Notes: generated by a model from the sequence alone, not told the origin. Shown: positions 9,415 through 17,625, counted from the stretch's first letter. The stretch: 44,255 nt of DNA from Microcaldota archaeon (GCA_016194335.1 JACQBR010000012.1:69448-113702); one strand, 5' to 3'. Program-made: numbers and translations.

Positions 9415-9855
9415 TTATTTCCTGAAATCCCTCGCAAACCATTCCCTGAATTGCCTCGCGCCGTCGGCAAACCCCCCGTTTTTCATCCGGCCTTGCAACT
9501 CTGCCACCGGCACCCATTCGAATGCAGAGTGCTCGTAAGAAATTACCGGCTCGCCGGAAAGCCAGCGGGCGTGGAAGCCGACGAGAAAAACTTTCAGCTT
9601 GCGTTCGGGCTTGTGGATGCGGAAGGCCGCGACGGGAAGAAGGGGATGGGAAAGCCCGTACTTGAAACCGGGGCCGAGCTCTTCCTTGACCTCCATTGCA
9701 ATTATTCTTTCAAAAGGCGCGAGCAGCTCGTCGCCGTTGATGCGCCCGCCGGGCAGGTCGAGATTGCCGCTTTCCGGGTCGGTAAGCCCCAGCACCGTGT
9801 CGCCCCTGGTGATGAAGAGCTTGAGGCCCACGTTGTACCAATCGGGTTGGGGCAT
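9415..9855 (-). CDS. NUDIX hydrolase with atypical NUDIX box
   Basis: A 146-residue NUDIX fold protein. LDLPGGRINGDE and MEVKEELG form the NUDIX helix-loop-helix, but the spacing between the conserved Glu and the EExG core is two residues longer than the canonical seven, and Met replaces the usual Arg. An FEWVPVAEL segment near the end is typical of the family. Catalytic glutamates are kept, so activity is possible. Substrate unknown. It is convergent with the truncated phosphoesterase and divergent from the eS26 gene; a palindrome overlaps its TATA region. Confidence 0.8.
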   Translation of the reverse strand: MPQPDWYNVGLKLFITRGDTVLGLTDPESGNLDLPGGRINGDELLAPFERIIAMEVKEELGPGFKYGLSHPLLPVAAFRIHKPERKLKVFLVGFHARWLSGEPVISYEHSAFEWVPVAELQGRMKNGGFADGARQFREWFARDFRK

Positions 9856-9875
9856 ATTCGCAAGTCGCGCTTTTT

Positions 9876-9888
9876 GGGTTAATAACCC
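9876..9888 (-). promoter_or_regulatory. Palindrome over TATA region of NUDIX gene
   Basis: GGGTTAATAACCC is a perfect 13-nt palindrome about the central base. It lies 21-33 nt upstream of the ATG at 9855 and contains the TATA-like core, so a bound repressor could block TBP. Function is inferred from position only. Confidence 0.4.
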
Positions 9889-9940
9889 GTCTTAACGTTT
9901 AAAACCTTTGGGAGGGCTTAATATTATTTGTCGGAGCTAG

Positions 9941-9948
9941 TTTAATTT
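9941..9948 (+). promoter_or_regulatory. BoxA/TATA for eS26 gene
   Basis: TTTAATTT lies 27-34 nt before ATG 9975, standard spacing for a leaderless archaeal gene. Confidence 0.45.
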
Positions 9949-9974
9949 CACGCTTTCGAGGTGCAGTCTTTACT

Positions 9975-10406
9975 ATGGGACACAAGGGAAGGGGCGCGGA
10001 AGGGCAGGTCCGCTGCGAAAAGTGCGGCAGGCTTACCAGGCGCGACAAGGCGGTTTACATCGACAAGGTCATGCTTTCAAACCCGCTTGACCGCAACCAG
10101 GTGCAGGACCCGGCTTACAAACGCGTTTTCTCACGCGAAGTGGCCTACTGCCCCTCGTGCGGCAAGCACGGTAGGATTTACGACAAGAAAATCAAGCAGA
10201 TGGAGCGCGAACGCGCCTTTGCCGAAGAGAGGGCGAGCAGGCCGCGGCAGAGGTATGGGGACAGGAATTCCTACGGAAACGCGCCCGTGAGGCCCGCGCC
10301 TTCAGCCAAACCTGCGGCCCCGGCGGCGCCAGCACCGGCAGCGCCCGCTTCGGAAGAGAGCGAAATCGCGCCCGAATCGCGGGAAAACCCCCAAGAGCAG
10401 CAATAA
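9975..10406 (+). CDS. rps26e: Small-subunit ribosomal protein eS26-like
   Basis: The N-terminal 75 residues match the zinc-ribbon protein eS26: a basic GHKGRG start, VRCEKCGRL, a KAV segment, and YCPSCGKHGRIY, giving two CxxC pairs for one zinc. In the ribosome eS26 sits near the mRNA exit channel on the small subunit. The last 60 residues form an Ala/Pro-rich, then Glu-rich tail beyond the usual C-terminus. Single gene with its own TATA box, followed by a T-rich terminator-like tract and a tRNA. Family call is good from the Cys spacing and length; another zinc-ribbon protein remains possible. Confidence 0.75.
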   Translation: MGHKGRGAEGQVRCEKCGRLTRRDKAVYIDKVMLSNPLDRNQVQDPAYKRVFSREVAYCPSCGKHGRIYDKKIKQMERERAFAEERASRPRQRYGDRNSYGNAPVRPAPSAKPAAPAAPAPAAPASEESEIAPESRENPQEQQ

Positions 10407-10420
10407 TGGCCTTGGGACTT

Positions 10421-10433
10421 GTTTTTATTTTCC
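10421..10433 (+). terminator. T-rich tract after eS26 gene
   Basis: GTTTTTATTTTCC follows the eS26 stop by 14 nt. Runs of T in the coding strand are the usual archaeal termination signal. Confidence 0.4.
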
Positions 10434-10550
10434 CTCATTGCAACTAGTAGTTGGTTGCGGAGAAGAGAAATGGTTCTTTCTTTTCCGTCAACGCTTTCCT
10501 TTCTTCACGCGACGAGCCAAGAGGCGAGGAGCTGAAGAAAGAAAAGGGTT

Positions 10551-10623
10551 GGGCCCGTAGTCGAATGGTCAAGACGCCAGTCTCACACACTGGAGATCCG
10601 GAGTCCGATTCTCCGCGGGCCCA
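10551..10623 (+). tRNA. tRNA-Val (anticodon CAC)
   Basis: A 73-nt cloverleaf: acceptor GGGCCCG pairs with CGGGCCC, followed by discriminator A. The D stem is GTC/GAC; the anticodon stem CCAGT/ACTGG closes the loop CTCACAC, giving anticodon CAC (valine); the T stem is CGGAG/CTCCG. The T loop reads TCCGATT, with C at the position normally T (55). The 3' CCA is not encoded. There is no intron. It lies between the eS26 and dCTP deaminase genes. Confidence 0.92.
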
Positions 10624-10640
10624 CCTCTCAAACCGCATTC

Positions 10641-10648
10641 TTTTATTA
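10641..10648 (+). promoter_or_regulatory. BoxA/TATA for dcd
   Basis: TTTTATTA lies 31-38 nt before ATG 10679 and just after the tRNA, supporting separate transcription of the two. Confidence 0.4.
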
Positions 10649-10678
10649 GCCCCGGCCTTCTCTTATTTCTGGTTGAAA

Positions 10679-11197
10679 ATGAAGCTCGCTGCAAGCGCCA
10701 TAATCAAGGCTGAGAAGAGGGGGGAGATTGCCATCACGCCGTTTATTGAAAGGAACGTGAACGGCTGCACGGTGGACCTTCGCCTCTCGGCCAACTTCAG
10801 GAGGTACGAACTGAAGGGCGGCAGGCCGCTTGAGTTGCGCGAGGACTTCGATTACGCCAAGTTCACAAGGCCGTTTACGGTCGATGGGAAGCGGGGGATT
10901 GAAATCCCGCCAGGCGGGACCGTCCTGGCCCAGACGATTGAGCGCGTCACCCTGCCCCGAAACATTGCGGGAACGATTGAGGGGAGGAGCAGGTTTGCCC
11001 GCGCGTTTCTCGAGGTGCACTCCACCGCATCCACAATCCACCCCGGAAGCGACAACGTGCAGGTGCTTGAAATCATCAACAACAACCGCGTTCCGGTCAT
11101 CCTCTACCCCGGCCACCGCATCTGCCAGGTGAGCTTCCAAAGGCTTGAGGGCGCGGGGAATTACCGCGGCGACTTCAAGCGGCAGAAAAGAGTCTAG
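10679..11197 (+). CDS. dcd: dCTP deaminase family protein
   Basis: A 172-residue trimeric dUTPase/dCTP-deaminase fold. Seen: EGRSRFARAFLEVHSTA (substrate-binding Arg/Ser region followed by the conserved His), IHPG, and VQVLEIIN, whose Glu matches the catalytic glutamate of dCTP deaminases. These enzymes make dUTP from dCTP; some archaeal members also hydrolyse dUTP to dUMP. Which applies here cannot be told. ATG 10679 is chosen because the frame upstream runs through the tRNA gene. Nineteen nt separate it from the following GTPase gene. Confidence 0.88.
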   Translation: MKLAASAIIKAEKRGEIAITPFIERNVNGCTVDLRLSANFRRYELKGGRPLELREDFDYAKFTRPFTVDGKRGIEIPPGGTVLAQTIERVTLPRNIAGTIEGRSRFARAFLEVHSTASTIHPGSDNVQVLEIINNNRVPVILYPGHRICQVSFQRLEGAGNYRGDFKRQKRV

Positions 11198-11215
11198 GCG
11201 GCTGATTCTTTCACG

Positions 11216-12301
11216 ATGGGAATTCCTGAGAAGATTGCGGAGCTAGAGGCGGAGTACGCAAAGACGCAGAAGAACAAGCACACCGAGGCGCACCTCGGCC
11301 TTCTCAAGGCGAAGATGGCGCGGCTGCGGCGCGATTACGAGGCGTCGGGAAAATCCGGGGGCGGCGGCGGGGGAGGGTTTGACGTAAAGAAGGCGGGCAA
11401 CTCCACCGTGGTCTTCATCGGGCTGCCTTCGGTGGGAAAGTCCTCCCTCCTCAACGCCCTCACGGGGACGAAATCGAAAACCGCGGCATACGCGTTCACC
11501 ACCACGACGGTAATCCCGGGGATGCTCAATTACAAGGGCGCGCAAATCCAGCTGCTGGACCTGCCGGGAATCATCGCGGGCGCGGCCGAAGGCCGGGGAC
11601 GGGGGCGCGAGGTGATTGCCGTTGCGCGCAATGCCGACCTGGTGCTTTTCATCCTCGACGTTTTCGACCCGTTCTACCTGCCCAAATTGCGGGAGACGCT
11701 TGAGAAAATCGGCATCCGCCTCGATTGCGAACCCCCGGCCATCAACATCCACCGCACGGAAAAGGGAGGGATAGACCTTTTTTTCGACGCAAAGCAAAGC
11801 CAGCTTAACGGGAAGATAGTCACGGCCATCCTCAACGAATACGGCATCTTCTCCGCCAACGTCACCATACGCGAGAATGCAACTATCGACCAGCTCATCG
11901 ACGTGCTCACCGGAAACCGAAAGTACGCACCTTCCCTCGCGGTGGTGAACAAGATTGACCTGGTAAAGCCCGAGTTCCTCAGGAAAATCAACTTGGAGCA
12001 CATTCCGATTTCGGCGGAAAAAAACCAGAACATCGAAACGCTCAAGGAGGCGATTTTCAAGAAGCTCAGGCTCATCCGGGTCCATACGCGCTCGCGGTTT
12101 GAGGCCGCCGACAGGAACGCGCCGCTAATCGTGCGCGAAGGGACGACCGTAAAATCTGCTGCGGAAAAACTGCACCGGGAGATGAAGGAGGAATTCAAGT
12201 CCGCGAGGGTGTGGGGCCCTTCCGCAAAGCACCCGGGACAGCGGGTAGGCGGGGACCACGCGCTCAAGGACGGCGACGAGTTCTTGGTGGAGAAGAAGTA
12301 G
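11216..12301 (+). CDS. DRG-family GTP-binding protein with TGS domain
   Basis: A 361-residue Obg/DRG GTPase. An N-terminal helical segment (about 1-45) and a poly-Gly linker precede the G domain: G1 GLPSVGKSS, G3 DLPGI, G4 NKID, and a G5-like ISAEK. An inserted helical DRG segment lies between G3 and G4. The C-terminal 70 residues (from about RNAPLIVREG) form a TGS domain ending HALKDGDEF. DRG proteins are conserved in archaea and eukaryotes and associate with translating ribosomes. It follows dcd closely in the same direction and is followed by a T-tract. Confidence 0.93.
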   Translation: MGIPEKIAELEAEYAKTQKNKHTEAHLGLLKAKMARLRRDYEASGKSGGGGGGGFDVKKAGNSTVVFIGLPSVGKSSLLNALTGTKSKTAAYAFTTTTVIPGMLNYKGAQIQLLDLPGIIAGAAEGRGRGREVIAVARNADLVLFILDVFDPFYLPKLRETLEKIGIRLDCEPPAINIHRTEKGGIDLFFDAKQSQLNGKIVTAILNEYGIFSANVTIRENATIDQLIDVLTGNRKYAPSLAVVNKIDLVKPEFLRKINLEHIPISAEKNQNIETLKEAIFKKLRLIRVHTRSRFEAADRNAPLIVREGTTVKSAAEKLHREMKEEFKSARVWGPSAKHPGQRVGGDHALKDGDEFLVEKK

Positions 12302-12309
12302 CGAAAAAC

Positions 12310-12316
12310 TTTTTTT
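12310..12316 (+). terminator. T7 tract after DRG GTPase
   Basis: A run of seven T begins 9 nt after the stop codon, typical of archaeal termination. Confidence 0.4.
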
Positions 12317-12349
12317 GCCCCACTTGGAAAGAAGCGGTAAACTTTTTTC

Positions 12350-13894
12350 TCATCCCGCCCTCAAAGTCGGGTCGCCGTTGAGGATGAACTGCACTATCGT
12401 AAGCCGGTCAAGCGCGTCGGCCGCGTCGAGTCTGACTCTCGCGGCGTTAAGCGCGTCGCCCTGCCTCTTCCCCTCGGAAATCCCCCTTGCCGCGTAATAG
12501 AGGAGGGCGTTGCTCACCCCGAGCGAGCCCGCCTGCGAATCCGACGCTGTCCTCAGCGCGTCGGAGTTTGAAAACGAGCTTGTGGTCGAGCCGATGAAAC
12601 CGAGCGCCCCGCGCGAAAGGAGGGCGACGGGAATGCTCTCTTCCGCCGTGCGCATCGGGGTTGCGCCGTAGCAGGAGTCTGCGAGGAAGAACTTGTTTTC
12701 AACCGCGCCTTTCTTCGCAAGGGCGGCGGTAATCACGGCGTAATTCGCGTCGTTCTCCCTCCCTGCGAAAAGCTGGCTCTCACCGGGGTCGTTGCCGTGA
12801 AGCGAGAGGTAGGCAATCCTGCCCGTCCCGATGAGGGCGATGACCTTCCCCGCGTCGCCGTCGGTGGAAGGCGGTGAGAGGGCGTAGTAGAACAGCGGCG
12901 GGGAAACGGCCGCTTTCCGCGGGGATTTTTGGGTGGAGAACATCTCGTCCAGGTACGGGCCGTAATTGTCCGCGGAGATTATCTTCTCCAGGCTGGTCTC
13001 CGGAATTTGCGCGGCGTGCGCCTTGATTGCATAGTCGAGCATTGGAAGAATCGCCGGGCTGCTGCCGGCCTTGGAATCGCTCCCGTCGTGAATCCTTCCC
13101 ACCGCGACCTTCCCTCCCCTCGCGTAGGGATAATCGCTGGGCACTTCGGAATCCTGCTTTGCAATGAATGCGAAAACGGCCACGTCCTGCTTTGCGAGGA
13201 GCGGGTTGGCAACCTGCTGGAAGGGAACGATGGAATCCCCGCCCACGATGAGCAAGTAACGCGCCCGCGATTCCGCAAGAAGGAAGTTGATTTGGGAGAG
13301 CGCGGACTTCCCGTCCCGGGCAGAGATGAACTCAACTCTTGACGAGAGGCCGTCGTTATCCCTCGCGGCTTTGGCGAGGTTGGCGAGCTTCCCTTCAATC
13401 GCCCTCCCGTTTTCAGTCCCGTACTTGCCGGCGAGCGCCTCGCGGTTGGAAACGATGAGGAAATCCGCCTTGGCCGAGGAATTGGCGGCGGGGGTTGGGA
13501 CGGGATGGAGCAAAACCGAAAACAAGCCTCTGGAGGGGAACGCAAGGGTTTGGCTGAAATTCTCGTAGCCGTATTTGGCAACCTCAACGGTTAGGGGACC
13601 TGAATTGGGGATTCCCGCAAACCTCGCGACCCCGCCTTGCGAAACGGAGGCGAATGCCGAATTTCCGGAGGCGACTTTCACGGCCGCGCCGTCGATATTC
13701 TCCAGCGAGACCGCGTCGGCAACTCGCACCTCAATGGGGGAATTGCGGAAAAAGAGGAGATATGCCGCAACGGCGATTACCACTGCCGCTATGGCGAGTG
13801 CGAAAAACAGTTCTGAAACCTTGAAATCCCGCAATTCCATTTCCGACGCTCTTGACAATTCACGCTTCCTGCGCCCGGCTTCCCGCCCCATCAA
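12350..13894 (-). CDS. Membrane-anchored clan CD (C25/gingipain-like) cysteine peptidase
   Basis: A 514-residue protein. The order is a short basic N-terminus, one membrane helix (about residues 28-48), a small beta-rich domain with VRVADAVSLENIDGAAVKV and VEVAKYGYENFSQTL (carboxypeptidase-regulatory/PEGA-like), then a caspase-fold catalytic region. Catalytic candidates are His366 in YLSLHGND and Cys408 in FFLADSCYG. DYPYARGGKVAVGRI and the C-terminal FILNGDPTL are typical of the C25 family. The active domain should face outside the cell. An internal ATG at 13840 is an alternative start placing the helix nearer the N-terminus. The upstream secreted protein on the same strand could be a substrate or partner (inference). 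Target sequence unknown. Confidence 0.82.
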   Translation of the reverse strand: MMGREAGRRKRELSRASEMELRDFKVSELFFALAIAAVVIAVAAYLLFFRNSPIEVRVADAVSLENIDGAAVKVASGNSAFASVSQGGVARFAGIPNSGPLTVEVAKYGYENFSQTLAFPSRGLFSVLLHPVPTPAANSSAKADFLIVSNREALAGKYGTENGRAIEGKLANLAKAARDNDGLSSRVEFISARDGKSALSQINFLLAESRARYLLIVGGDSIVPFQQVANPLLAKQDVAVFAFIAKQDSEVPSDYPYARGGKVAVGRIHDGSDSKAGSSPAILPMLDYAIKAHAAQIPETSLEKIISADNYGPYLDEMFSTQKSPRKAAVSPPLFYYALSPPSTDGDAGKVIALIGTGRIAYLSLHGNDPGESQLFAGRENDANYAVITAALAKKGAVENKFFLADSCYGATPMRTAEESIPVALLSRGALGFIGSTTSSFSNSDALRTASDSQAGSLGVSNALLYYAARGISEGKRQGDALNAARVRLDAADALDRLTIVQFILNGDPTLRAG

Positions 13895-13981
13895 ACTCCA
13901 CGCTCTCCTTCAACCCGATAAGCCCTAACCCCCCACGCGCCCAACATCCCGCCCCGCTGCATTCTCCGCCCGCCCCCTTAC

Positions 13982-14890
13982 TCAATTGACGCTCCACGCG
14001 CCCAGCTTCCTGCCGGTCTTGTCATAGACCTCCACGTAGCCGGTGGTGAAATGCGCGACCTGCTTCCCTCTGGAAGGGCCCCCCGCCGCAGCCGCCCCAT
14101 TTCCCTCGCTCGCCTGCCTTCCTCCAGTCACTTTCCCTGCCGCGGCAGCTTCCTTTCCCCCCGCCGCCTGCTCAACCGCGGGCGCTTCCGTCTCCGCTGG
14201 GATTCCGCCAGAAATTTCATACGAGGCCTTGCCGAACCTCGATGCGTAAAGGCACGGCCCCGGCAGTTTGTGCGGGCAGGTTGAGATGTCCACTTGGAAT
14301 TTCACGCTTTCCCCTGAAGCGGCTGGCCGTCTTGACGCAATGGAGGCAAGCAATTTCTCCTTCAAAACCAGAATGGGGCTGGCCGGGGCGGACGGGAGGG
14401 CGTTGGCAATTGCATTTGGGGATGGTGCAGGCGATACTGAAGACATAGGGCTTGCCGAAGTCCCGTCTGCAGGGGGAGTGGGGGAAACCTGACCCGAAGC
14501 GGACGGGAATGAGACTGAAAACGCCCCCTCAAGCCTCCCGTCTGCCGATGGGCTGGCGCCAAGGAAGGACACCGAGGAGGTGGAAAGGAAGGCCGTTTGC
14601 CCTTTGGAAAGCCGTGCGAGGGAAAGCGAAGGGGCGTTGCCCCGCGAGGCGATTGAGAACTGAAGCGTTGCCGAATTGCCGTCGGTTGAAAACCCGATGA
14701 CGCTGAAGCTGTCGCCCCCCGCGATTGCGTAATTGTCCCCGGCAAAAAGCGCGACCTGCGCCTGCGACTGGCCTCCCGCGGACGGGATGAGCGCGACTGG
14801 GAGGGCGGCGAGGAAAACTGCCGCAATAAAAATTCTTTGGAACGGATGCGCCAAGGCAATCGACCCACAAATCCTTCGAAACTGATTCAT
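13982..14890 (-). CDS. Secreted low-complexity protein, unknown function
   Basis: A 302-residue protein with a signal-type hydrophobic segment near the N-terminus (IAAVFLAALPVALIPSAGG). A possible beta domain follows, then a Pro/Ser/Ala linker, a segment with two cysteines (STCPHKLPGPCLY), and a long Ala/Gly/Glu-rich stretch. It ends with a short beta-like segment (TTGYVEVYDKTGRKLGAW). No family recognised. It lies 87 nt upstream of the clan CD peptidase on the same strand, so the two may form a surface protein unit. Composition is typical of extracellular proteins. Confidence 0.65.
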   Translation of the reverse strand: MNQFRRICGSIALAHPFQRIFIAAVFLAALPVALIPSAGGQSQAQVALFAGDNYAIAGGDSFSVIGFSTDGNSATLQFSIASRGNAPSLSLARLSKGQTAFLSTSSVSFLGASPSADGRLEGAFSVSFPSASGQVSPTPPADGTSASPMSSVSPAPSPNAIANALPSAPASPILVLKEKLLASIASRRPAASGESVKFQVDISTCPHKLPGPCLYASRFGKASYEISGGIPAETEAPAVEQAAGGKEAAAAGKVTGGRQASEGNGAAAAGGPSRGKQVAHFTTGYVEVYDKTGRKLGAWSVN

Positions 14891-15108
14891 CTGTGCAATA
14901 GGCCCATAAGAACGGGCGCCGATGGCGCCTCAGGCAAAATCCTTTGGAACTGGCGTGCCAAGCATCATTAGGCCCCAAGCCGCATTTAAGCAATTGCCCC
15001 AGAAGGCCCTAACGCTTGAAACGTCAGGCTTTTCAATCAGGCTCTCCAAATTAAGTTCGAAAGGGCAAATATGGAGAATATGGAAAAAAAAAGGTTGAAT
15101 GAAACTTC
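14891..15108. other. Divergent intergenic region with small hairpin
   Basis: Separates a minus-strand secreted-protein gene from a plus-strand membrane-protein gene. GGCGCCGATGGCGCC at 14918-14932 is a 6-bp perfect hairpin. No gene seen. Confidence 0.4.
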
Positions 15109-15789
15109 ATGGAACAAAAGATAGGTTCGCGCCCCGGGAATGCCATCGGGAAAATCCTACTCCTCTGGCCTCTCGTGTTCATTCCCATCACGCTTTACGC
15201 CGTGACGCAATTCGGCAACCCGGCGGGAAACGCCGTTCTCGGCGCGCTTTTTCTCTACCTGCTTGCATTCAAGTCGGGCTTGCGGGCGAGAAGGCTGATG
15301 GTGGCCCTCGCGGTTCTCGGGATGATTTTCGAAACGGCCAACGTCGCGGCGGGAATTTACAAATACTCCGGGACGATTGGCGCGCCGGTGTGGATTGCCC
15401 TCGGCTGGGCGATTCTGGGATGGTGGGTGAGCGAACTGATGCCCCAATTTTCAAAAATCGGCTTCAAGCCCGCCTTTGTTGCGGCAAGCGCGGCGCTGGT
15501 GGCCTTCCCTTTTCTCAACCACACCCTCGGGCTGAGCACCCCCATTGCGATTGCGGGCCTCTATGCCCTTAGCCTAAGCTCGCAAATGCCCTTCGCCGCC
15601 TTCGCATTCACCTCCCTCTTTGCGATGCTGGCGGAATATTCCGGAACGGCATTCGGCGCGTGGAAATACTTCGACCTTTCCGGAAGCGGCGTGGCGGTGC
15701 CGCCGGACCTTGCGGGCCTTGCGATGGGCTACTCGGTAGTCATGGCATTCTGCTTCTGGATTTCGGGCTACGAGAAGGGCGTGCAGTAG
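15109..15789 (+). CDS. Polytopic membrane protein with internal duplication
   Basis: 226 residues with about seven hydrophobic segments. Two similar motifs recur about 120 residues apart: FETANVAAGIYKYSGT and LAEYSGTAFGAWKYFD, each an acidic residue followed by small residues and an aromatic-Lys-Tyr, at the end of a hydrophobic segment. This suggests an internally duplicated membrane protein. Some resemblance to DUF2878/carotenoid-biosynthesis-type membrane families, but I cannot assign it firmly. ATG 15109 begins a good N-terminus. Single gene. Confidence 0.6.
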   Translation: MEQKIGSRPGNAIGKILLLWPLVFIPITLYAVTQFGNPAGNAVLGALFLYLLAFKSGLRARRLMVALAVLGMIFETANVAAGIYKYSGTIGAPVWIALGWAILGWWVSELMPQFSKIGFKPAFVAASAALVAFPFLNHTLGLSTPIAIAGLYALSLSSQMPFAAFAFTSLFAMLAEYSGTAFGAWKYFDLSGSGVAVPPDLAGLAMGYSVVMAFCFWISGYEKGVQ

Positions 15790-15919
15790 GGAGAATGCCG
15801 GGTGTTGGGGGCAGGGGAGGGGGTGGCTGAACCGGCCAGAGGTTGCGAAACTCTTTAATTCCGATGGTGCCCACAATAATCGATTACGGTGTAATAATCG
15901 CGAGGGAGGCGTCCAAGCG

Positions 15920-16840
15920 GTGAGTGGCTTAGAGTCGGGCATGCTTGTCGGAATCGGCGCGAGGCCGGTGAGGCACAGCCTTACGCCCGTGGCGTGGAAC
16001 GCGGCTTTCAACTACTTGGGGATGAACTTCCGGTACGAGTCGTGGAGCGCACCCACTCTTGAAGAATTGGAGGACAAGCTCAAGGCAATCCGCACCGACA
16101 GTTCCATAAGGGGGTTCAACGTCACGCTCCCGTGGAAGGAAGAGGTTGCCAAGCGCTGTGAACTGGCGGACCACACTTCCAAAGCCGTGGGCGCGGTGAA
16201 CACCGTGCACAACACGCCCGCAGGATTCGAGGGCTTCAACACCGACGGCTGGGGGGCGGTAATGGCGCTTGCGCAAGCCGGGGCGGATATTGACGGCGGC
16301 ACTGCCGTCATTGCAGGGGCGGGGGGCGCCGCGCGCTCGATTGCCTACGAGCTTGCCAAGGCGGGCGCGAAAGTGTTCGTGCTCAACCGCACTCCCGAAC
16401 GCGCCAGCGTGCTCTGTGACGTCATCAACCAGTCGCTTGAGAACAAGATGGTCTGCCAAGGGCTTGACGAAATGAAATACGCCCTTCCCAAGGCGACCGT
16501 TTTCGTCAACACCACGCCACTGGGGGGGAATGAAAGGCCCGGCGAGTCGATACTCTCGTTGGAGGAAGTGCTTTCCACGCCGGAGGAATGCGTGTTTCTC
16601 GACGCGGTTTACAACCCTTCCCAAACGCCGTTGCTGGGGCACGCGGCGAAGGCGGGAAGGGCCGTGGTGCCCGGAAGCGAGATGCTCATCATGCAGGCCG
16701 TGAAGGGATTTGAAATCTTTTTCACAACCCCGCCAAGCGGCCCTGCAGTCGAGAAAATGCGCGGCGCGCTCGAGCAGGCGCTTGAAGAGCACGAAAAGGC
16801 GCGGGAAAGAGAAGGAACGCACGGAAGCCAAAGCGCTTGA
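15920..16840 (+). CDS. aroE: Shikimate dehydrogenase
   Basis: Reduces 3-dehydroshikimate to shikimate with NADPH in the aromatic pathway. Seen: HSLTPVAWNAAFN (shikimate site), GFNVTLPWKE with catalytic Lys73, GAVNTV, NTDGWG with catalytic Asp109, the dinucleotide motif GAGGAARSIAYEL, and NRTPERA, whose Asn-Arg-Thr usually indicates NADP. The C-terminal GSEMLIMQAVKGFEIF is also typical. GTG 15920 lies 10 nt after a GGAGG-like site; ATG 15941 is an alternative. The last 20 residues are a charged extension. No other aromatic-pathway gene is nearby. Confidence 0.93.
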   Translation: MSGLESGMLVGIGARPVRHSLTPVAWNAAFNYLGMNFRYESWSAPTLEELEDKLKAIRTDSSIRGFNVTLPWKEEVAKRCELADHTSKAVGAVNTVHNTPAGFEGFNTDGWGAVMALAQAGADIDGGTAVIAGAGGAARSIAYELAKAGAKVFVLNRTPERASVLCDVINQSLENKMVCQGLDEMKYALPKATVFVNTTPLGGNERPGESILSLEEVLSTPEECVFLDAVYNPSQTPLLGHAAKAGRAVVPGSEMLIMQAVKGFEIFFTTPPSGPAVEKMRGALEQALEEHEKAREREGTHGSQSA

Positions 16841-17050
16841 AAATAGCACGAAAGGGCGGAAATAGGAGAGACACATCGAACGGGCAAAAGCATCAAGAAA
16901 ACGAAAAGTCTGGGAAAGGAAATGAACGGACAAAAGAACAAATTGCCCAACCTCCTTCACCACCAACCCGGCGAACTGATTTTATAGGGCGGGATTCCTC
17001 CTGAATTTCTTATATGCAGGCTCCCTTCTGAATTACGGACTGGTCGTGAA
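16841..17050. other. Purine-rich intergenic stretch with TATA box
   Basis: The + strand is A/G-rich from about 16843 to 16935, resembling the stretches at 8605-8815 and 40690-41060. A TATA-like TTATATG at 17010-17016 lies 35-41 nt before the next start. No gene seen. Confidence 0.45.
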
Positions 17051-17353
17051 ATGGTTTACCTCAAATACCTCGCGCTGCTTCTCATTCCCGAGGCGCTCTA
17101 CTCCATTGCGTTCAGCCACGACCAGATAGAGCTCTTCCAATTGGGGCGGTTGCTCCGCCTGATTCTCGGCGCCTTGATAGTAGGCGGCATCATCAGGCCG
17201 AGGCACTACCGCATCGTGGGGCCGTACATCACCCTCGAGGCAATCGGCTCCTGGCTCGTCTCGCCAAACAAGGGCGAATTTCCCTTCGAGCTCGGCTGGG
17301 CGTTTAGGATGGCGTACGGAATCGCGCTTTCCTTTGCGGCGAGGGGGGATTAG
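17051..17353 (+). CDS. Small membrane protein, unknown
   Basis: 100 residues with three or four short hydrophobic segments (LALLLIPEALYSIAF, LILGALIVGGII, YITLEAIGSWLV, FRMAYGIALSFAA). No cysteine pairs or catalytic motifs. A TATA-like element precedes the start at archaeal spacing, which supports expression. Convergent with the DUF2283 gene. No family recognised. Confidence 0.55.
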   Translation: MVYLKYLALLLIPEALYSIAFSHDQIELFQLGRLLRLILGALIVGGIIRPRHYRIVGPYITLEAIGSWLVSPNKGEFPFELGWAFRMAYGIALSFAARGD

Positions 17354-17364
17354 GGAAATAAGCC

Positions 17365-17589
17365 CTACTCCGGCAATGGCAACGGTTGCGGCTTGGCTTT
17401 GGATGACAGGATAACGCGAAGAATCTCACTCGCAGTAACGCTCGCGTCGAGAAATTCTATTTCCACGGGCTTGAAGCCCTTTCCATAGTGCGTAATGACG
17501 TTGCCCTCCCGCTCTCCAAACTCCGGCTTTCCAATCCTGAGCTTGAGCACGAGAACATCCGCATCGGAATCGTATTCATAATCCCATAT
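17365..17589 (-). CDS. DUF2283-family small protein, apparent ATA start
   Basis: The protein matches DUF2283: an acidic DYEYDSDADVLVLKL N-terminus, then GKGFKPVEIEFLDAS. The conserved part extends 13 codons upstream of the first usual start (GTG 17548-17550) to a TAG at 17590-17592, and no ATG, GTG or TTG occurs in between. The codon at the expected family start is ATA (17587-17589). A TATA box 29-36 nt before the ATA fits leaderless expression from that codon. Either ATA is used, the start was lost by an ATG-to-ATA change, or a shortened protein starts at GTG. DUF2283 proteins often accompany DUF4258 toxin-like proteins; no such partner is next to this one. Confidence 0.7.
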   Translation of the reverse strand: MWDYEYDSDADVLVLKLRIGKPEFGEREGNVITHYGKGFKPVEIEFLDASVTASEILRVILSSKAKPQPLPLPE

Positions 17590-17617
17590 CTATCCGCCCG
17601 TCGCCTCAAATGGCAGA

Positions 17618-17625
17618 TTATAATA
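17618..17625 (-). promoter_or_regulatory. TATA box for DUF2283 gene
   Basis: ATTATAAT is self-complementary and lies 29-36 nt from the ATA codon at 17589 on the minus strand, predicting a leader of only a few nt. Confidence 0.45.

Noticed and set aside
10451-10678. N-terminal extension of dCTP deaminase
   Set aside because: The frame runs through the tRNA-Val gene; the true start is ATG 10679.
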